DNA of 62,649 nt, taken from assembly GCA_038257845.1 (NCBI GenBank), contig JBBSQL010000014.1, forward strand, positions 1 to 62,649, in the 5' to 3' direction. Shown in pieces: positions 45,909 to 54,940 of the stretch (its first letter is position 1; the number at the start of each line of letters is the position of its first letter). The position numbers were made by a program, and so were the translations under genes. Below the pieces are notes generated by a model. That model saw only the letters and a list, made by a program, of their open reading frames with translations, did no database searches and was not told the origin of the DNA. The DNA is from JAFDXJ01 sp038257845 (lineage in GTDB: Bacteria; Bacteroidota; Bacteroidia; Chitinophagales; Chitinophagaceae).

Positions 45909-47000
45909 CTATTTTTTAAGCAAATCAATTAATTCTTCTACAAATATTTTCAATGGCGTTTCTGCAAATGCAGGGAAAACATATTCAAATGTTTTTGCTT
46001 TTTCTAATGTTGATGAAAGATCTTCATTTGGCATCATTTCTATACACCATTTTTGTTCAGATAAATGTTTTGCAAGATATTCCTGTTCCGATTGGCCGGG
46101 TGTGGGAATCATGATAGATTTTTTTCCGAGCGATAAAATTTCCATAACAGATGTATAGCCGGAACGGCATATAATGTATTCACTTTCACGAATTATTTTT
46201 TCTAATTTTTTTGTATCCAAATGATTAATGACCGTGCAATTTTCATTAAGTTGTTGTTCATTTTCTTTTCCTGGTTTTCCTAATAAGACAATTGATTTTC
46301 CTGGTAAATTTTGAATGGATGACAATATGTTATTTTCAAGTAAACTCCGTTGAGGCTCAGGGCCAGAAATTAAAAAAAGCCAATTTGTAGAAATGGAAGT
46401 TTCATCCGTATTTTCAAACCTGGATAGCGGGCCGATATATCGAAGTGGTGTTCGTGGAATTTTTTTGGGATGCGAAAGATCGCCGGCAATATTTTTTTCC
46501 CCTTCAAAATCCGGCACCCAGCAAAGCGAAAATTTATTGATAAAGCGATAGTTTATTTTTTGCATTATATTTTGCAAAAAGCGGGAAGGCGTTTTTATTT
46601 CCAGTTGGTGTGTGATAAAAATACAGGGAATACCTGCATGAGATAAACCAAAACGATTATCAGAAATCACCAGGTCAATTTTTTCTTCAGCCACCAATTT
46701 CTTCAGCCATTTTTTTTCTTCATAAATGCTGCTTAAAATTTTTGGAACCTGTGACAGAATTTTCAGTGGCAGTAAAGATTTTTGTTTTGAGTAATGCACA
46801 TTATAGCCTTTTAAAGGAAAATTTAATATGCCGGGAAATTCTTTTTGTAAAAGCTCAATTTGTAAAGTTGTTCCGGCTATAACCACCTCAAATGCAGCAG
46901 TTTGCAAAGCGCGTATGATAGGAATACAACGCGTGGTATGGCCCAAACCCCAATCCAATGGCGCAACTAATATTTTATTTATATAATTATTTTTCCCCAA
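45909..47000 (-). CDS. MurG-like (GT28-type) glycosyltransferase
   Basis: A 363-residue GT-B protein starting KILVAPLDWGLGHTTRC, with the GHxTR loop that places the acceptor in the MurG/GT28 family, and a C-terminal donor site (ICRSGYTSVMEILSLGKKSIMIPTPGQSEQEYLA). The acceptor and sugar are unknown. No ATG precedes the conserved start: the frame opens at TTG 47000, after a stop at 47016-47018, so TTG (or ATT 47012) must be the start. A lone gene, convergent with nothing close. Confidence 0.85.
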   Translation of the reverse strand: MGKNNYINKILVAPLDWGLGHTTRCIPIIRALQTAAFEVVIAGTTLQIELLQKEFPGILNFPLKGYNVHYSKQKSLLPLKILSQVPKILSSIYEEKKWLKKLVAEEKIDLVISDNRFGLSHAGIPCIFITHQLEIKTPSRFLQNIMQKINYRFINKFSLCWVPDFEGEKNIAGDLSHPKKIPRTPLRYIGPLSRFENTDETSISTNWLFLISGPEPQRSLLENNILSSIQNLPGKSIVLLGKPGKENEQQLNENCTVINHLDTKKLEKIIRESEYIICRSGYTSVMEILSLGKKSIMIPTPGQSEQEYLAKHLSEQKWCIEMMPNEDLSSTLEKAKTFEYVFPAFAETPLKIFVEELIDLLKK

Positions 47001-47054
47001 TTCCGTTTTAATTTTTTAAATCAATAATCTTTTTTTAATTTTAAAATAATAACG

Positions 47055-47180
47055 ATGCCACGTAAGATAACTTTTTTACTACTTTCTTTACTACTAGCAC
47101 TATTTATTTTCACGGGTTGCAAGAGCAGTAAATATAATAGTAAATGCGGATGCCCGTCTCACAGAGGTATCGTTGGATAG
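47055..47180 (+). CDS. Tiny Cys-rich lipoprotein
   Basis: A 41-codon frame: MPRKITFLLLSLLLALFIFTGC, a lipobox (FTGC), then only 19 residues with KCGCPSHRG. Very small lipoproteins ending in CGCP are familiar from Bacteroidota genomes but have no known role. The frame has a good signal and stops before the next gene. It is too short for most gene finders. Confidence 0.65.
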   Translation: MPRKITFLLLSLLLALFIFTGCKSSKYNSKCGCPSHRGIVG

Positions 47181-47207
47181 ATTTTTTTCAACATAAAACC
47201 AGGATAT

Positions 47208-47456
47208 ATGACCCCCACAAATCGTGATCTGCTGGTATTGACAAAATTTTTCAATGAAAATTCCCCTTTGCATTTACAGGAAGTGGAAATGCTGAACAGG
47301 ATACTGAAAACTGTAGAAAACTTTTCCGTGTTTTGCGGCGCCAATGAAATTTTTGATATTAATCAATACGAGATTGTACACAGGCCTTATGAAATACAGG
47401 AAATTTTACGGGGTAAAATTTTAAAACCTTTTGTATTCATCATCAACAAAAACTAA
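47208..47456 (+). CDS. Conserved-looking hypothetical protein
   Basis: An 82-residue protein without signal or motif I recognise (LTKFFNENSPLHLQEVEMLN, NRILKTVENFSVFCGAN). It lies 27 bases after the tiny lipoprotein and 32 bases before the convergent aminotransferase stop. Codon use looks like that of neighbours. Confidence 0.6.
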   Translation: MTPTNRDLLVLTKFFNENSPLHLQEVEMLNRILKTVENFSVFCGANEIFDINQYEIVHRPYEIQEILRGKILKPFVFIINKN

Positions 47457-47488
47457 TTGGTTGTTGGTGGCTTGATCAATTTGCAATT

Positions 47489-48745
47489 TTATATTAGCTT
47501 TTTCAAAGCTACTTCCAGTTTAGTAAACAAACCATCCAGATCTTCCAGCCTGCAAGTGCCCACACTCAGCCTGTACCAGGGCGAATGCTCATCGGCTCCA
47601 AATGCGTAAAAGGGAACCACCGCCAGTTTTGCCTCATCTAAAATGTAAGAAGTAACGTCTCTTTGTGTTTCCAATTTTTTTTCACCAGCTTTTTTTCCAA
47701 CAAGGTCCAGTTTGATAGTCAGGTAAATGGCTGCTTGAGGAATGATCGCATCCACCGCGTAGCCTTTGTCTTTGAGCTGTATAAATCCTTCATAGATTTT
47801 TTCAAGTCTTTCAGATAAAGCCGATTTAAAGTGCGTAAAAAAGTCATTGATATAATCATCTTCCAGTAAGAATTTTGCAACAGCTTTTTGTTCTGCCATG
47901 GGCGCCCAGGTGCCCATGTGCGTAAGCAGGGAACGCATTTTGGCGATTACTTTTTCGGGCCCAAGACTCCAGCCGACACGTACACCGGTGGCAGCAAATG
48001 CTTTAGATATGCCACTGACGAAAATGGTTACTTCTTTCATTTCCGGGAAAAGTGATACGGGATTATAGTGTTTTGTTTTTCCATACGTAAGGGTAAAATA
48101 CATCTGGTCAAACATCACATATAATTTTTTCTCTTCAGGTCCGCGACTTTTATTTTCTTCTATCACCAGCCTGCAAATTTTTTCAAGTTCATCCTTCTCC
48201 AGTGTAGTACCTGTTGGGTTTTGTGGTGTACAAAGGCAAAGCAATGTGGCGCCTTTTATATAAGGTTCCACTTCTGCAGCAGTTGGCATAAAATTATTTT
48301 CAGCCGTGGCTTCGATCACGCAATGGTTGCCTTTATTGAGATTTGTATAATGGTTATTGTTCCAGGAAGGCACGGCATAGATCACGTTATCTCCTTCATC
48401 CACCAGGATAGCAAAAAGCCCGTAGATCAATGGCCTTCCGCCGGAGGCAATTAAAATTTCTGCTGGTGAATAATCCAGGCTATTCCATCTTTTCGCAAAA
48501 TGGGAAACTGCCTCGCGGAGTTCCTGAACTCCTTGTGCGGCGGGATAATTGGTATGTTTTTCCTGGTAAGATTCTATAATCATTTTTTCCATGAGCCCGG
48601 GAATGGGAAAAATGTCGGGGTTAAAATCCCCGATGGTATAATTAAATATTTTTTCCCCGGCTCTAACCCGTGCACTAATTTCATTTCCCAGTTTTACAAT
48701 TTCAGATCCTACGAGGTTTTCCGCTAAATGGCTCAGTTTTGTCAT
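47489..48745 (-). CDS. PLP-dependent class I/II aminotransferase
   Basis: A 418-residue fold type I enzyme resembling aspartate aminotransferases. TNYPAAQGVQELREAV is the substrate entry, LCTPQNPTGT the conserved Asn, MFDQMY the Asp-x-x-Tyr, and FVSGISKAFAATGVRVGW the PLP Lys (about residue 248) and Arg. The exact amino acid is not readable. It is divergent from the signalling operon; the 22-bp palindrome array lies in the 148-base gap between the two starts, closer to the operon. Confidence 0.92.
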   Translation of the reverse strand: MTKLSHLAENLVGSEIVKLGNEISARVRAGEKIFNYTIGDFNPDIFPIPGLMEKMIIESYQEKHTNYPAAQGVQELREAVSHFAKRWNSLDYSPAEILIASGGRPLIYGLFAILVDEGDNVIYAVPSWNNNHYTNLNKGNHCVIEATAENNFMPTAAEVEPYIKGATLLCLCTPQNPTGTTLEKDELEKICRLVIEENKSRGPEEKKLYVMFDQMYFTLTYGKTKHYNPVSLFPEMKEVTIFVSGISKAFAATGVRVGWSLGPEKVIAKMRSLLTHMGTWAPMAEQKAVAKFLLEDDYINDFFTHFKSALSERLEKIYEGFIQLKDKGYAVDAIIPQAAIYLTIKLDLVGKKAGEKKLETQRDVTSYILDEAKLAVVPFYAFGADEHSPWYRLSVGTCRLEDLDGLFTKLEVALKKLI

Positions 48746-48798
48746 ATCTTAAAGAGTTTTGGATAATTATGTTCTAAAGTTCGTTATATTTTTTGGAT

Positions 48799-48864
48799 GT
48801 GAGAAATCACATGAATTTATGTGAGAAATCACATTTTTCAAATGAATTTCAAATGATAATATTG
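48799..48864 (+). promoter_or_regulatory. Two-palindrome activator array and promoter of the signalling operon
   Basis: GTGAGAAATCAC at 48799-48810 and 48821-48832, 22 bp apart, then exactly 27 bases, then TATTG inside TAATATTG (48857-48864), one mismatch from TAnnTTTG. The step and the distance equal those of the two small-RNA modules at 34.3-34.7 kb. Confidence 0.8.
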
Positions 48865-48893
48865 CATTTAATAATACTCAAAAAGGGAAATAT

Positions 48894-49280
48894 ATGAAAA
48901 ATCTAAGCAATGAAGATATTTCACAGATCAATACCATGAAAAATTATTTGGATAGTTTGCCACCCGCTATCAATGCCAACAAGGCGTATTGTTTTATGAT
49001 TACGAAGGAAGAGATCAATTCACTTTTATCTCAAAAAAATAATGGGCAAATGTTGGATGGCCTCCGTATTTATCTTGGTGCAAATATGGTAGAGGGGCAT
49101 GCTGTTCCTAATATTCATGTTATTGCCTGTGAAAAAGATGAACAAAATGTTTATAATGATTATGAGAATGAGTCATTACGTGCATTTGCAAAAGAACAAG
49201 GGAAAAAAAATCTTCCTTTAGTAGTACATGGTAAGCCATGCCCGACTTTCTGTGACGGACGAAATTTATTTAACCCATAA
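48894..49280 (+). CDS. Unknown 128-residue protein with PCPTFCDG tail, first gene of a signalling operon
   Basis: A cytoplasmic-looking protein (no signal) starting MKNLSNEDISQINTMKNYLD. Cys at about 33, 79, 116 and 120; the end reads HGKPCPTFCDGRN, a C-x3-C pair that could bind metal or be oxidised. I do not recognise the family. The array of activator sites stands directly upstream and the 7-TM protein gene starts 11 bases after the stop. A sensor input or output partner role is possible but unproven. Confidence 0.8.
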   Translation: MKNLSNEDISQINTMKNYLDSLPPAINANKAYCFMITKEEINSLLSQKNNGQMLDGLRIYLGANMVEGHAVPNIHVIACEKDEQNVYNDYENESLRAFAKEQGKKNLPLVVHGKPCPTFCDGRNLFNP

Positions 49281-49291
49281 TCCTGCTTACT

Positions 49292-49948
49292 ATGCTGACT
49301 TATTTAATCAGTTTTTCAGATACAGTTTTCCCTTTTATTACCCTCCTTATTTTCTTTTTAATATTTAAAAAAATTGAAGGAAAGGAAAAATTGATCTTTT
49401 ACTTTTTATGGATAAATTTTATTTTGTTTGGCATCACGGATATCATGGCAGCCAAACATATAAATAATTTATTCTTTTACCATGCTTATGCTTTAATAGA
49501 GTTGTGGTTGATCGGCTACTATATTCTTGTGCATTTGCTCCAAAGAAAAGATACCTGGCTGAAGGTTTCTATTTTTTATACAATTATATGGGCTATAGAT
49601 ATTTTAACGCTGGAACCGTTGAATACATTTCCCAGCTATTCAGGCGGTATATCCAATTTTATTCTGATCATTATATCTATGGTTTATTTACTGCGGCTGG
49701 CCAAAAGTGATGATATCTTATATTTCCAAAAGATGCCGGCATTCTGGATCGTTAGTGCATTCCTGGTATCATGCTCATTTCTAATTTTGGCGTATGTGAT
49801 GTATAATTTTTATGTAGTAAACAAGCTTCCGGAATTGGGCAATCAAATTACAAACATTTTTTATATCAGCACAATACTTAAATTTACACTCATCATTATT
49901 GGTTTATTATGTTACAGGCGTCCGCGATCTCAGTTATTTTTATTGTAG
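49292..49948 (+). CDS. Seven-TM membrane protein, probable sensor partner of the kinase
   Basis: A 218-residue protein that is almost only membrane: seven hydrophobic stretches (about residues 7-28, 33-52, 55-80, 86-104, 113-133, 142-166 and 183-205) with short loops. No enzyme motif. The kinase gene begins inside its last 40 bases. As the kinase has only one membrane helix and no sensor domain, this protein is a candidate for the missing input part (inference). Confidence 0.8.
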   Translation: MLTYLISFSDTVFPFITLLIFFLIFKKIEGKEKLIFYFLWINFILFGITDIMAAKHINNLFFYHAYALIELWLIGYYILVHLLQRKDTWLKVSIFYTIIWAIDILTLEPLNTFPSYSGGISNFILIIISMVYLLRLAKSDDILYFQKMPAFWIVSAFLVSCSFLILAYVMYNFYVVNKLPELGNQITNIFYISTILKFTLIIIGLLCYRRPRSQLFLL

Positions 49949-50697
49949 TCGGCTCTTTGATCATTCTCTTTTTTGTTTTATTTTTTTATCTCTTTATGAT
50001 CCAGTTGCATAAACGCCGCACTTTGCATCAAAAAGAAATGTTTGATTTGAAAACTGAATATGAGCAAACGATTTTTAAAGCACAATTAGAAATACAGGAG
50101 CAAACATTTAAAAATATCAGCCAGGAAATACATGATAATATTGGCCAGGTATTAAGCCTGGCAAAACTCAACCTGAATGTCATTCCAAAAAATGAATCTT
50201 CGGAAAAAATTGGCCTGACCGAAGAATTATTGACCAAAGCGATCAGTGACCTCAGGGATTTGAGTAAAAGTTTAAGTGCAGAAAAAATTGCGGATACCGG
50301 TATTGCCATTGCATTTGCGCAGGAAATGGCTATTATTGAAAAGGCTGCAAAAAATATTCATACTGAATTTTTTTACAATGATGAGCCTGTTTTATTATCC
50401 CGTGAACACATTATTGTAACATTCAGGATAATACAGGAATTGCTTCAAAACATCATTAAACATGCAAAGGCTGATAAAATAAAATTACAATTACTCGGAT
50501 CAGAAAATGAAACGACCATTTTACTGGAAGACAATGGAATTGGTTTTGATATGACAGGCCTTGATGAAACAAAAACCGGCATCGGTTTGAAAAATATAAA
50601 ACAAAGATGTAAATTGATCGGCGCAAATTTTACACTGGATTCAATACCCGGCAATGGGACTTTTGTAAAAATCATTATTCAACATTCAACTCTATAA
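49909..50697 (+). CDS. Sensor histidine kinase (HisKA_3-like)
   Basis: A 262-residue kinase with one TM helix (about 5-31), then a coiled-coil-like linker and a dimerisation helix with the phospho-His in NISQEIHDNIGQVLSLAKL (about His 75). The HATPase part has ELLQNIIKHAKA (N box), LLEDNGIGFDM (G1) and TGIGLKNIKQR (G2). No periplasmic sensor. ATG 49909 overlaps the 7-TM gene by 40 bases, pointing to translational coupling. Confidence 0.93.
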   Translation: MLQASAISVIFIVVGSLIILFFVLFFYLFMIQLHKRRTLHQKEMFDLKTEYEQTIFKAQLEIQEQTFKNISQEIHDNIGQVLSLAKLNLNVIPKNESSEKIGLTEELLTKAISDLRDLSKSLSAEKIADTGIAIAFAQEMAIIEKAAKNIHTEFFYNDEPVLLSREHIIVTFRIIQELLQNIIKHAKADKIKLQLLGSENETTILLEDNGIGFDMTGLDETKTGIGLKNIKQRCKLIGANFTLDSIPGNGTFVKIIIQHSTL

Positions 50698-50698
50698 A

Positions 50699-51337
50699 AT
50701 GAAAACAATTGCTTTGGTAGATGATCACATTTTATTGCGCAGTGGCCTGGCTTCTGTGATTGGAAGTTTTGAGGGATTTCAAATAATTTTTGAAGCGGAT
50801 AATGGCAAAGAATTTATTGAAAAATTGGGTGAAAATCCTGAACCTGATATTGTCTTACTGGATATTACCATGCCCGTTATGGATGGTTTTGAAACGGCAG
50901 AATGGATCAAAAAAAACAGGCCTGAAATAAAAGTAATTGTATTATCAATGATGGATGATGACAGTTCCATTATACGTATGATACGCCAGGGCGCACGTGG
51001 ATATATATTGAAAGACTGTAAACCTGCAATTTTGAAAGCAGCTTTACAGGAAGTATTTGAAAATGGTTTTTTCTTCAATGAACTGGTAAGCGGAAAGATG
51101 ATTCACATGTTGCAAAAAGGAGGTGTGCAATTGCCTGAAGAAAACCTGAATGAAAAAGAAATTGAATTTTTAAAATTGTGCTGTACTGAAAAATCCTATA
51201 AAGAAATTGCCGCGGAAATGAATATCACGCCAAGAGTGGCTGAAACATTGCGCAGCCAGCTATTCGAAAAATTAAATATCTTATCCCGGATTGGCCTTGT
51301 GATGTACACGCTGAAACATGGGATGGTTAAAATCTGA
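50699..51337 (+). CDS. NarL/LuxR-type response regulator
   Basis: A 212-residue regulator whose ATG starts two bases after the kinase stop codon. The receiver has acidic pocket Asp 8-9 (ALVDDH), phospho-Asp about 55 (IVLLDITMPVMDG), SMMDDDSS and YILKDC with Lys. The LuxR-type helix-turn-helix lies in LNEKEIEFLKLCCTEKSYKEIAAEMNI to VMYTLKHGMV (split here). LuxR-type regulators bind dyad sites as dimers; the GTGAgaaaTCAC dyads upstream of this operon are natural candidates (inference). Convergent with the M16 gene, stops adjacent. Confidence 0.94.
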   Translation: MKTIALVDDHILLRSGLASVIGSFEGFQIIFEADNGKEFIEKLGENPEPDIVLLDITMPVMDGFETAEWIKKNRPEIKVIVLSMMDDDSSIIRMIRQGARGYILKDCKPAILKAALQEVFENGFFFNELVSGKMIHMLQKGGVQLPEENLNEKEIEFLKLCCTEKSYKEIAAEMNITPRVAETLRSQLFEKLNILSRIGLVMYTLKHGMVKI

Positions 51338-52573
51338 TCACTTCCTGAAATAATAAAGGGTATTACTGTTTTCGGGAGTAAATGTTTTACGGGCCGTTTC
51401 ACGAATTTCATCAATATTTACGGCCTGGTATTTTGATAATTCCTCATTCATCATTTGCGCATTTCCCATGAGTTCATAAAATGATAAATTTGTTGCCCGG
51501 CTCATGATACTCATGTCTTCAAAAATGGTCACGCTTTCCGTTTTATTTTTTACTTTCTGCAATTCCGGATCTTCTAATAAAATATTTTTTATTAAATCCA
51601 ATTCCTCTTCAACTGCATTTTCTGCTTCCAACATTTTTACCCCGGAAACTAACTTTCCTTCAATCGTTATAAGACCCGGCTCCACGCTTCCAAAATGATA
51701 GCAGGAAATATTACTGAATAATTTTTTCTTTTTCACCAGGCTTTCAAACAACCGGGAAGATCCGCCACCACTCAGGATCTCAGTGATAAGATCTATGGCA
51801 TAATAATCTTTATTCATCCTTCCCGGGATATGCCAGCTTTTATAAAAAGCATCCAATGGTACATCTGCATGGACTTCTTTTTTCCTTGCGCCGGTTTGCA
51901 TTGGTTCTGATGGTAAATGACGATTGTATTTTTCACCCGCAGGGATACTCCCAAACCATTTTGCTGCTAAAACTTTTACATTTTCCAAATCTACATTTCC
52001 GCCAATTGCCAATATCGCATTGCCGGGATTATAATGTTTTTTAAAAAATGCTTTTACATCATCCATTCGTGCATTTTCGATATGGCTCAGTTCTTTGCCA
52101 ATTGTCATCCACCTGTAGGGATGTACTTTATAACTCATATCCCGCATGATATGCCAAACATTTCCATACGGTTTATTAATGTAATGTTCTTTGAATTCTT
52201 CGCAAACCACTTTGCGTTGTACTTCAAGACTTTCTTCGCTGAATGCCAGGCTGAGCATACGATCACTTTCCAGCCAGAAAGCAGTTTCTAAATTTTTTGC
52301 CGGCACCTGGCAATAATAATTCGTGAGATCATCTGTGGTAAAAGCATTATTCTGTCCACCCGCAATTTGTAGCGGTTCATCATAATTTGGTATATGAATA
52401 CTGCCTCCAAACATGAGGTGTTCAAACAAATGTGCGAAGCCGGTTTGATCCGGGTTTTCATCTTTGGCGCCTACATCATACAACACGTTCACCATGGCCA
52501 TTGGCGTGGAATGGTCTTCATGAACGATCACGCGCAAACCATTATCTAAAATAAATTTTTTATATGTTATCAT
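51338..52573 (-). CDS. M16 family zinc peptidase (single-unit)
   Basis: A 411-residue half-size pitrilysin. The inverted zinc motif is in GFAHLFEHLMFGG (His 48, Glu 51, His 52), with the distal Glu in VQRKVVCEEFKEHY. The second half (RKKEVHADVPLDAFYKSW, GGGSSRLFESLVKKK) is typical. No signal peptide. The stop abuts the response regulator's stop on the opposite strand (51337/51338). Confidence 0.92.
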   Translation of the reverse strand: MITYKKFILDNGLRVIVHEDHSTPMAMVNVLYDVGAKDENPDQTGFAHLFEHLMFGGSIHIPNYDEPLQIAGGQNNAFTTDDLTNYYCQVPAKNLETAFWLESDRMLSLAFSEESLEVQRKVVCEEFKEHYINKPYGNVWHIMRDMSYKVHPYRWMTIGKELSHIENARMDDVKAFFKKHYNPGNAILAIGGNVDLENVKVLAAKWFGSIPAGEKYNRHLPSEPMQTGARKKEVHADVPLDAFYKSWHIPGRMNKDYYAIDLITEILSGGGSSRLFESLVKKKKLFSNISCYHFGSVEPGLITIEGKLVSGVKMLEAENAVEEELDLIKNILLEDPELQKVKNKTESVTIFEDMSIMSRATNLSFYELMGNAQMMNEELSKYQAVNIDEIRETARKTFTPENSNTLYYFRK

Positions 52574-52644
52574 GTATTAATTATGAAAATGTAATTTGAA
52601 AATTGAGGAGAAATAATTGGTTGAAAAGCGGAACTTTTTTTCAT

Positions 52645-53703
52645 TTAATTTAAAACAGGATTTTGAATTTTCATCAGGTCTTCATCCTGCTTTATTTTTT
52701 TCTCCCAGTCCCAGGCAGTTTTCATCATATCATCCAGGGAATATCTGATATGCCAGCCAAGCGTTTTTACGGCATAGTCATTATTTGCATAAATGGCCAC
52801 CACATCACCGGGGCGTGGTTCAGTAATCTTATAATTTAATTCAATGCCTGAAACTTTTTCAAATGCTTTGATAGCTTCGAGAACGGTAACACCATTGCCT
52901 GTACCAAGATTGAATATTTCGCTATTGGATTTATTTTTTCCTTCCATTAAAAATTGTAATGCCAATGTATGTGCATGCGCTATATCGCAAACATGAATAT
53001 AGTCCCTGATGCAACTTCCATCGCGCGTATCAAACCGGTCGCCATAAACCTGCAACTGGTTTATTTTTCCAATAGCAGTTTGTGTTATGCCCGGTACAAG
53101 ATTTTGCGGTTTGCCGAGTGGGAGTTCTCCTATCAATGAAGAAGGATGCGCACCAACAGGATTGAAATACCTTAATAAAACACAATTTGTTTCATCATGC
53201 GCTTTCACATATTCACGAATAATTTCTTCACCCATTTGCTTAGTGGCCCCATACGGAGATTCTGCTTTTTTTACCGGTGAATTTTCCGTCACCGGGATGG
53301 AATCAGGACTCCCATACACCGTGCAGGAAGAAGAGAAAACAAAATTTGGTATAGAAAATTCACGCACGCATTTCAATAAATTGATCAGCGAAAAAAGATT
53401 GTTTTCAAAATACATTAATGGTTGCTGCACCGATTCGCCCACTGCTTTATATGCCGCAAAATGAATGATGCCGGAGATGTCTTCATTTTCCTGGAAGACC
53501 GCTCTCGTTTCATCATAATTTTTTAAATCAACAGTATAGTTTTTTAATTTTTTCCCGGTGATTCTCGCTATGCCATTTAATAAATAGGTTGTTGACCTGG
53601 AATTATCATCAATACTAATAACATCAAATCCATTTTCAATTAAATCAACAATTGTATGTGCGCCTATATATCCACAACCTCCCGTGACCAATATCTTTTT
53701 CAT
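52645..53703 (-). CDS. galE: UDP-glucose 4-epimerase
   Basis: A 352-residue SDR epimerase. NAD site VTGGCGYIGAHT; catalytic Ser in VFSSSCTVYG; Tyr-x3-Lys in SPYGATKQMGEE. LRYFNPVGAH and DGSCIRDYIHVCDIA are typical GalE blocks. It interconverts UDP-glucose and UDP-galactose in sugar metabolism or envelope glycans. A -7 box lies 15 bases before the ATG. Confidence 0.95.
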   Translation of the reverse strand: MKKILVTGGCGYIGAHTIVDLIENGFDVISIDDNSRSTTYLLNGIARITGKKLKNYTVDLKNYDETRAVFQENEDISGIIHFAAYKAVGESVQQPLMYFENNLFSLINLLKCVREFSIPNFVFSSSCTVYGSPDSIPVTENSPVKKAESPYGATKQMGEEIIREYVKAHDETNCVLLRYFNPVGAHPSSLIGELPLGKPQNLVPGITQTAIGKINQLQVYGDRFDTRDGSCIRDYIHVCDIAHAHTLALQFLMEGKNKSNSEIFNLGTGNGVTVLEAIKAFEKVSGIELNYKITEPRPGDVVAIYANNDYAVKTLGWHIRYSLDDMMKTAWDWEKKIKQDEDLMKIQNPVLN

Positions 53704-53717
53704 AAAAAAATTATTGG

Positions 53718-53725
53718 CAAAAATA
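53718..53725 (-). promoter_or_regulatory. -7 promoter box for galE
   Basis: The minus strand reads TATTTTTG, exact consensus, with a leader of about 8-10 bases. Confidence 0.5.
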
Positions 53726-53740
53726 CAAAAAGAAAAATTC

Positions 53741-54883
53741 TTACGTGAGATGAAACACGAGGCGGATCAAAGCATAAATACCTGCAGCCAGTAAACCACT
53801 TACAGGGATTGTTAGAACCCAGGCCCAGACAAGGTTTAGCGTAAGGCCCCAGCGTACTGCGCTCAATCTTTTTGTAGCGCCCACACCTATGATAGCACCT
53901 GTAATTGTATGTGTCGTACTTACCGGTGCACCGAGATTGGCTGCTGTAAAAAGCGTGATGGCACCCGCTGTTTCCGCACACACACCTTCCAGAGGAGTTA
54001 CTTTTGTAATTTTTGTGCCCATTGTTTTAATGATCTTCCAGCCGCCACTCATGGTTCCCAGTGAAATGGCTGTATAACAAGTCAATGGTACCCAATCCGG
54101 CAATGAAGCAAAATCAGGGATATAGTTTTGCGCGATCATAGCTGCACCAATGATCCCCATTACTTTTTGCGCATCACTTCCTCCATGGCCGAGGCTGAAT
54201 GCAGCAGAAGAAACTAATTGAAGTTTCTTAAACATATTGGCCGTGCGTTGCGCATTTTCACCGCGGAGATAATTGATAAAATAAGTGACAACAAATATTA
54301 CTCCCAGCGCAAGTAAGCCCCAAAATTCAAAAGGTTTTTTGAAATCAATAAAAATAAGGCTGGCACTTACAACTGCTATGATAATAGAAATCTTTAACCA
54401 GAAATTTCTTTGAATGGTTACGAGTGTTATGAAAATAGATAACACCATACCAATCAACGGCGCGAGTACAATGTACATGAACGTAAGACCAATGCCATTT
54501 GTAAACGACCAGTTGATGCTGCTGAAACCCGCGTGGGCTATGGCTGCGCCGGCGAAGCCACCGATCAGCGTATGTGATGAGGAAGAAGGAATGCCATACC
54601 ACCAGGTCAATAAATTCCAGCAAATTGCAGCGATCACACCCGCTAAAACAACATATAAATCATAAGATCCCTCGTGTACGGTTTTCGCTACTGTATCCGC
54701 AACGCCATGATCACGGAAAATAAAAAATGCGGTAAAATTGAAAAATGCAGCCCATATAACTGCCTGTAATGGCGTGAGTACTTTTGTGGAAACAATTGTC
54801 GCAATAGAGTTTGCGGCATCATGAAAACCATTAATAAAATCGAAGATTACTGCGAGAACAATAATGATTACTAATAATGCCAT
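53741..54883 (-). CDS. Pit-type inorganic phosphate transporter
   Basis: About 380 residues from ATG 54883, with some ten hydrophobic segments. The signature IFDFINGFHDAANSIATIVSTK at the start, its mirror DAQKVMGIIGAAM, and GAPVSTTHTITGAIIG near the end are PiT-family hallmarks. It is probably driven by proton or cation symport of metal phosphate. The DUF47 partner gene lies just upstream on the same strand, with 57 bases between. Confidence 0.94.
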   Translation of the reverse strand: MALLVIIIVLAVIFDFINGFHDAANSIATIVSTKVLTPLQAVIWAAFFNFTAFFIFRDHGVADTVAKTVHEGSYDLYVVLAGVIAAICWNLLTWWYGIPSSSSHTLIGGFAGAAIAHAGFSSINWSFTNGIGLTFMYIVLAPLIGMVLSIFITLVTIQRNFWLKISIIIAVVSASLIFIDFKKPFEFWGLLALGVIFVVTYFINYLRGENAQRTANMFKKLQLVSSAAFSLGHGGSDAQKVMGIIGAAMIAQNYIPDFASLPDWVPLTCYTAISLGTMSGGWKIIKTMGTKITKVTPLEGVCAETAGAITLFTAANLGAPVSTTHTITGAIIGVGATKRLSAVRWGLTLNLVWAWVLTIPVSGLLAAGIYALIRLVFHLT

Positions 54884-54940
54884 GGACAAAACGGGTTTTT
54901 AATAAAGGATGATTTCCGCCACCCTTTTGCCTGGAAAAAA

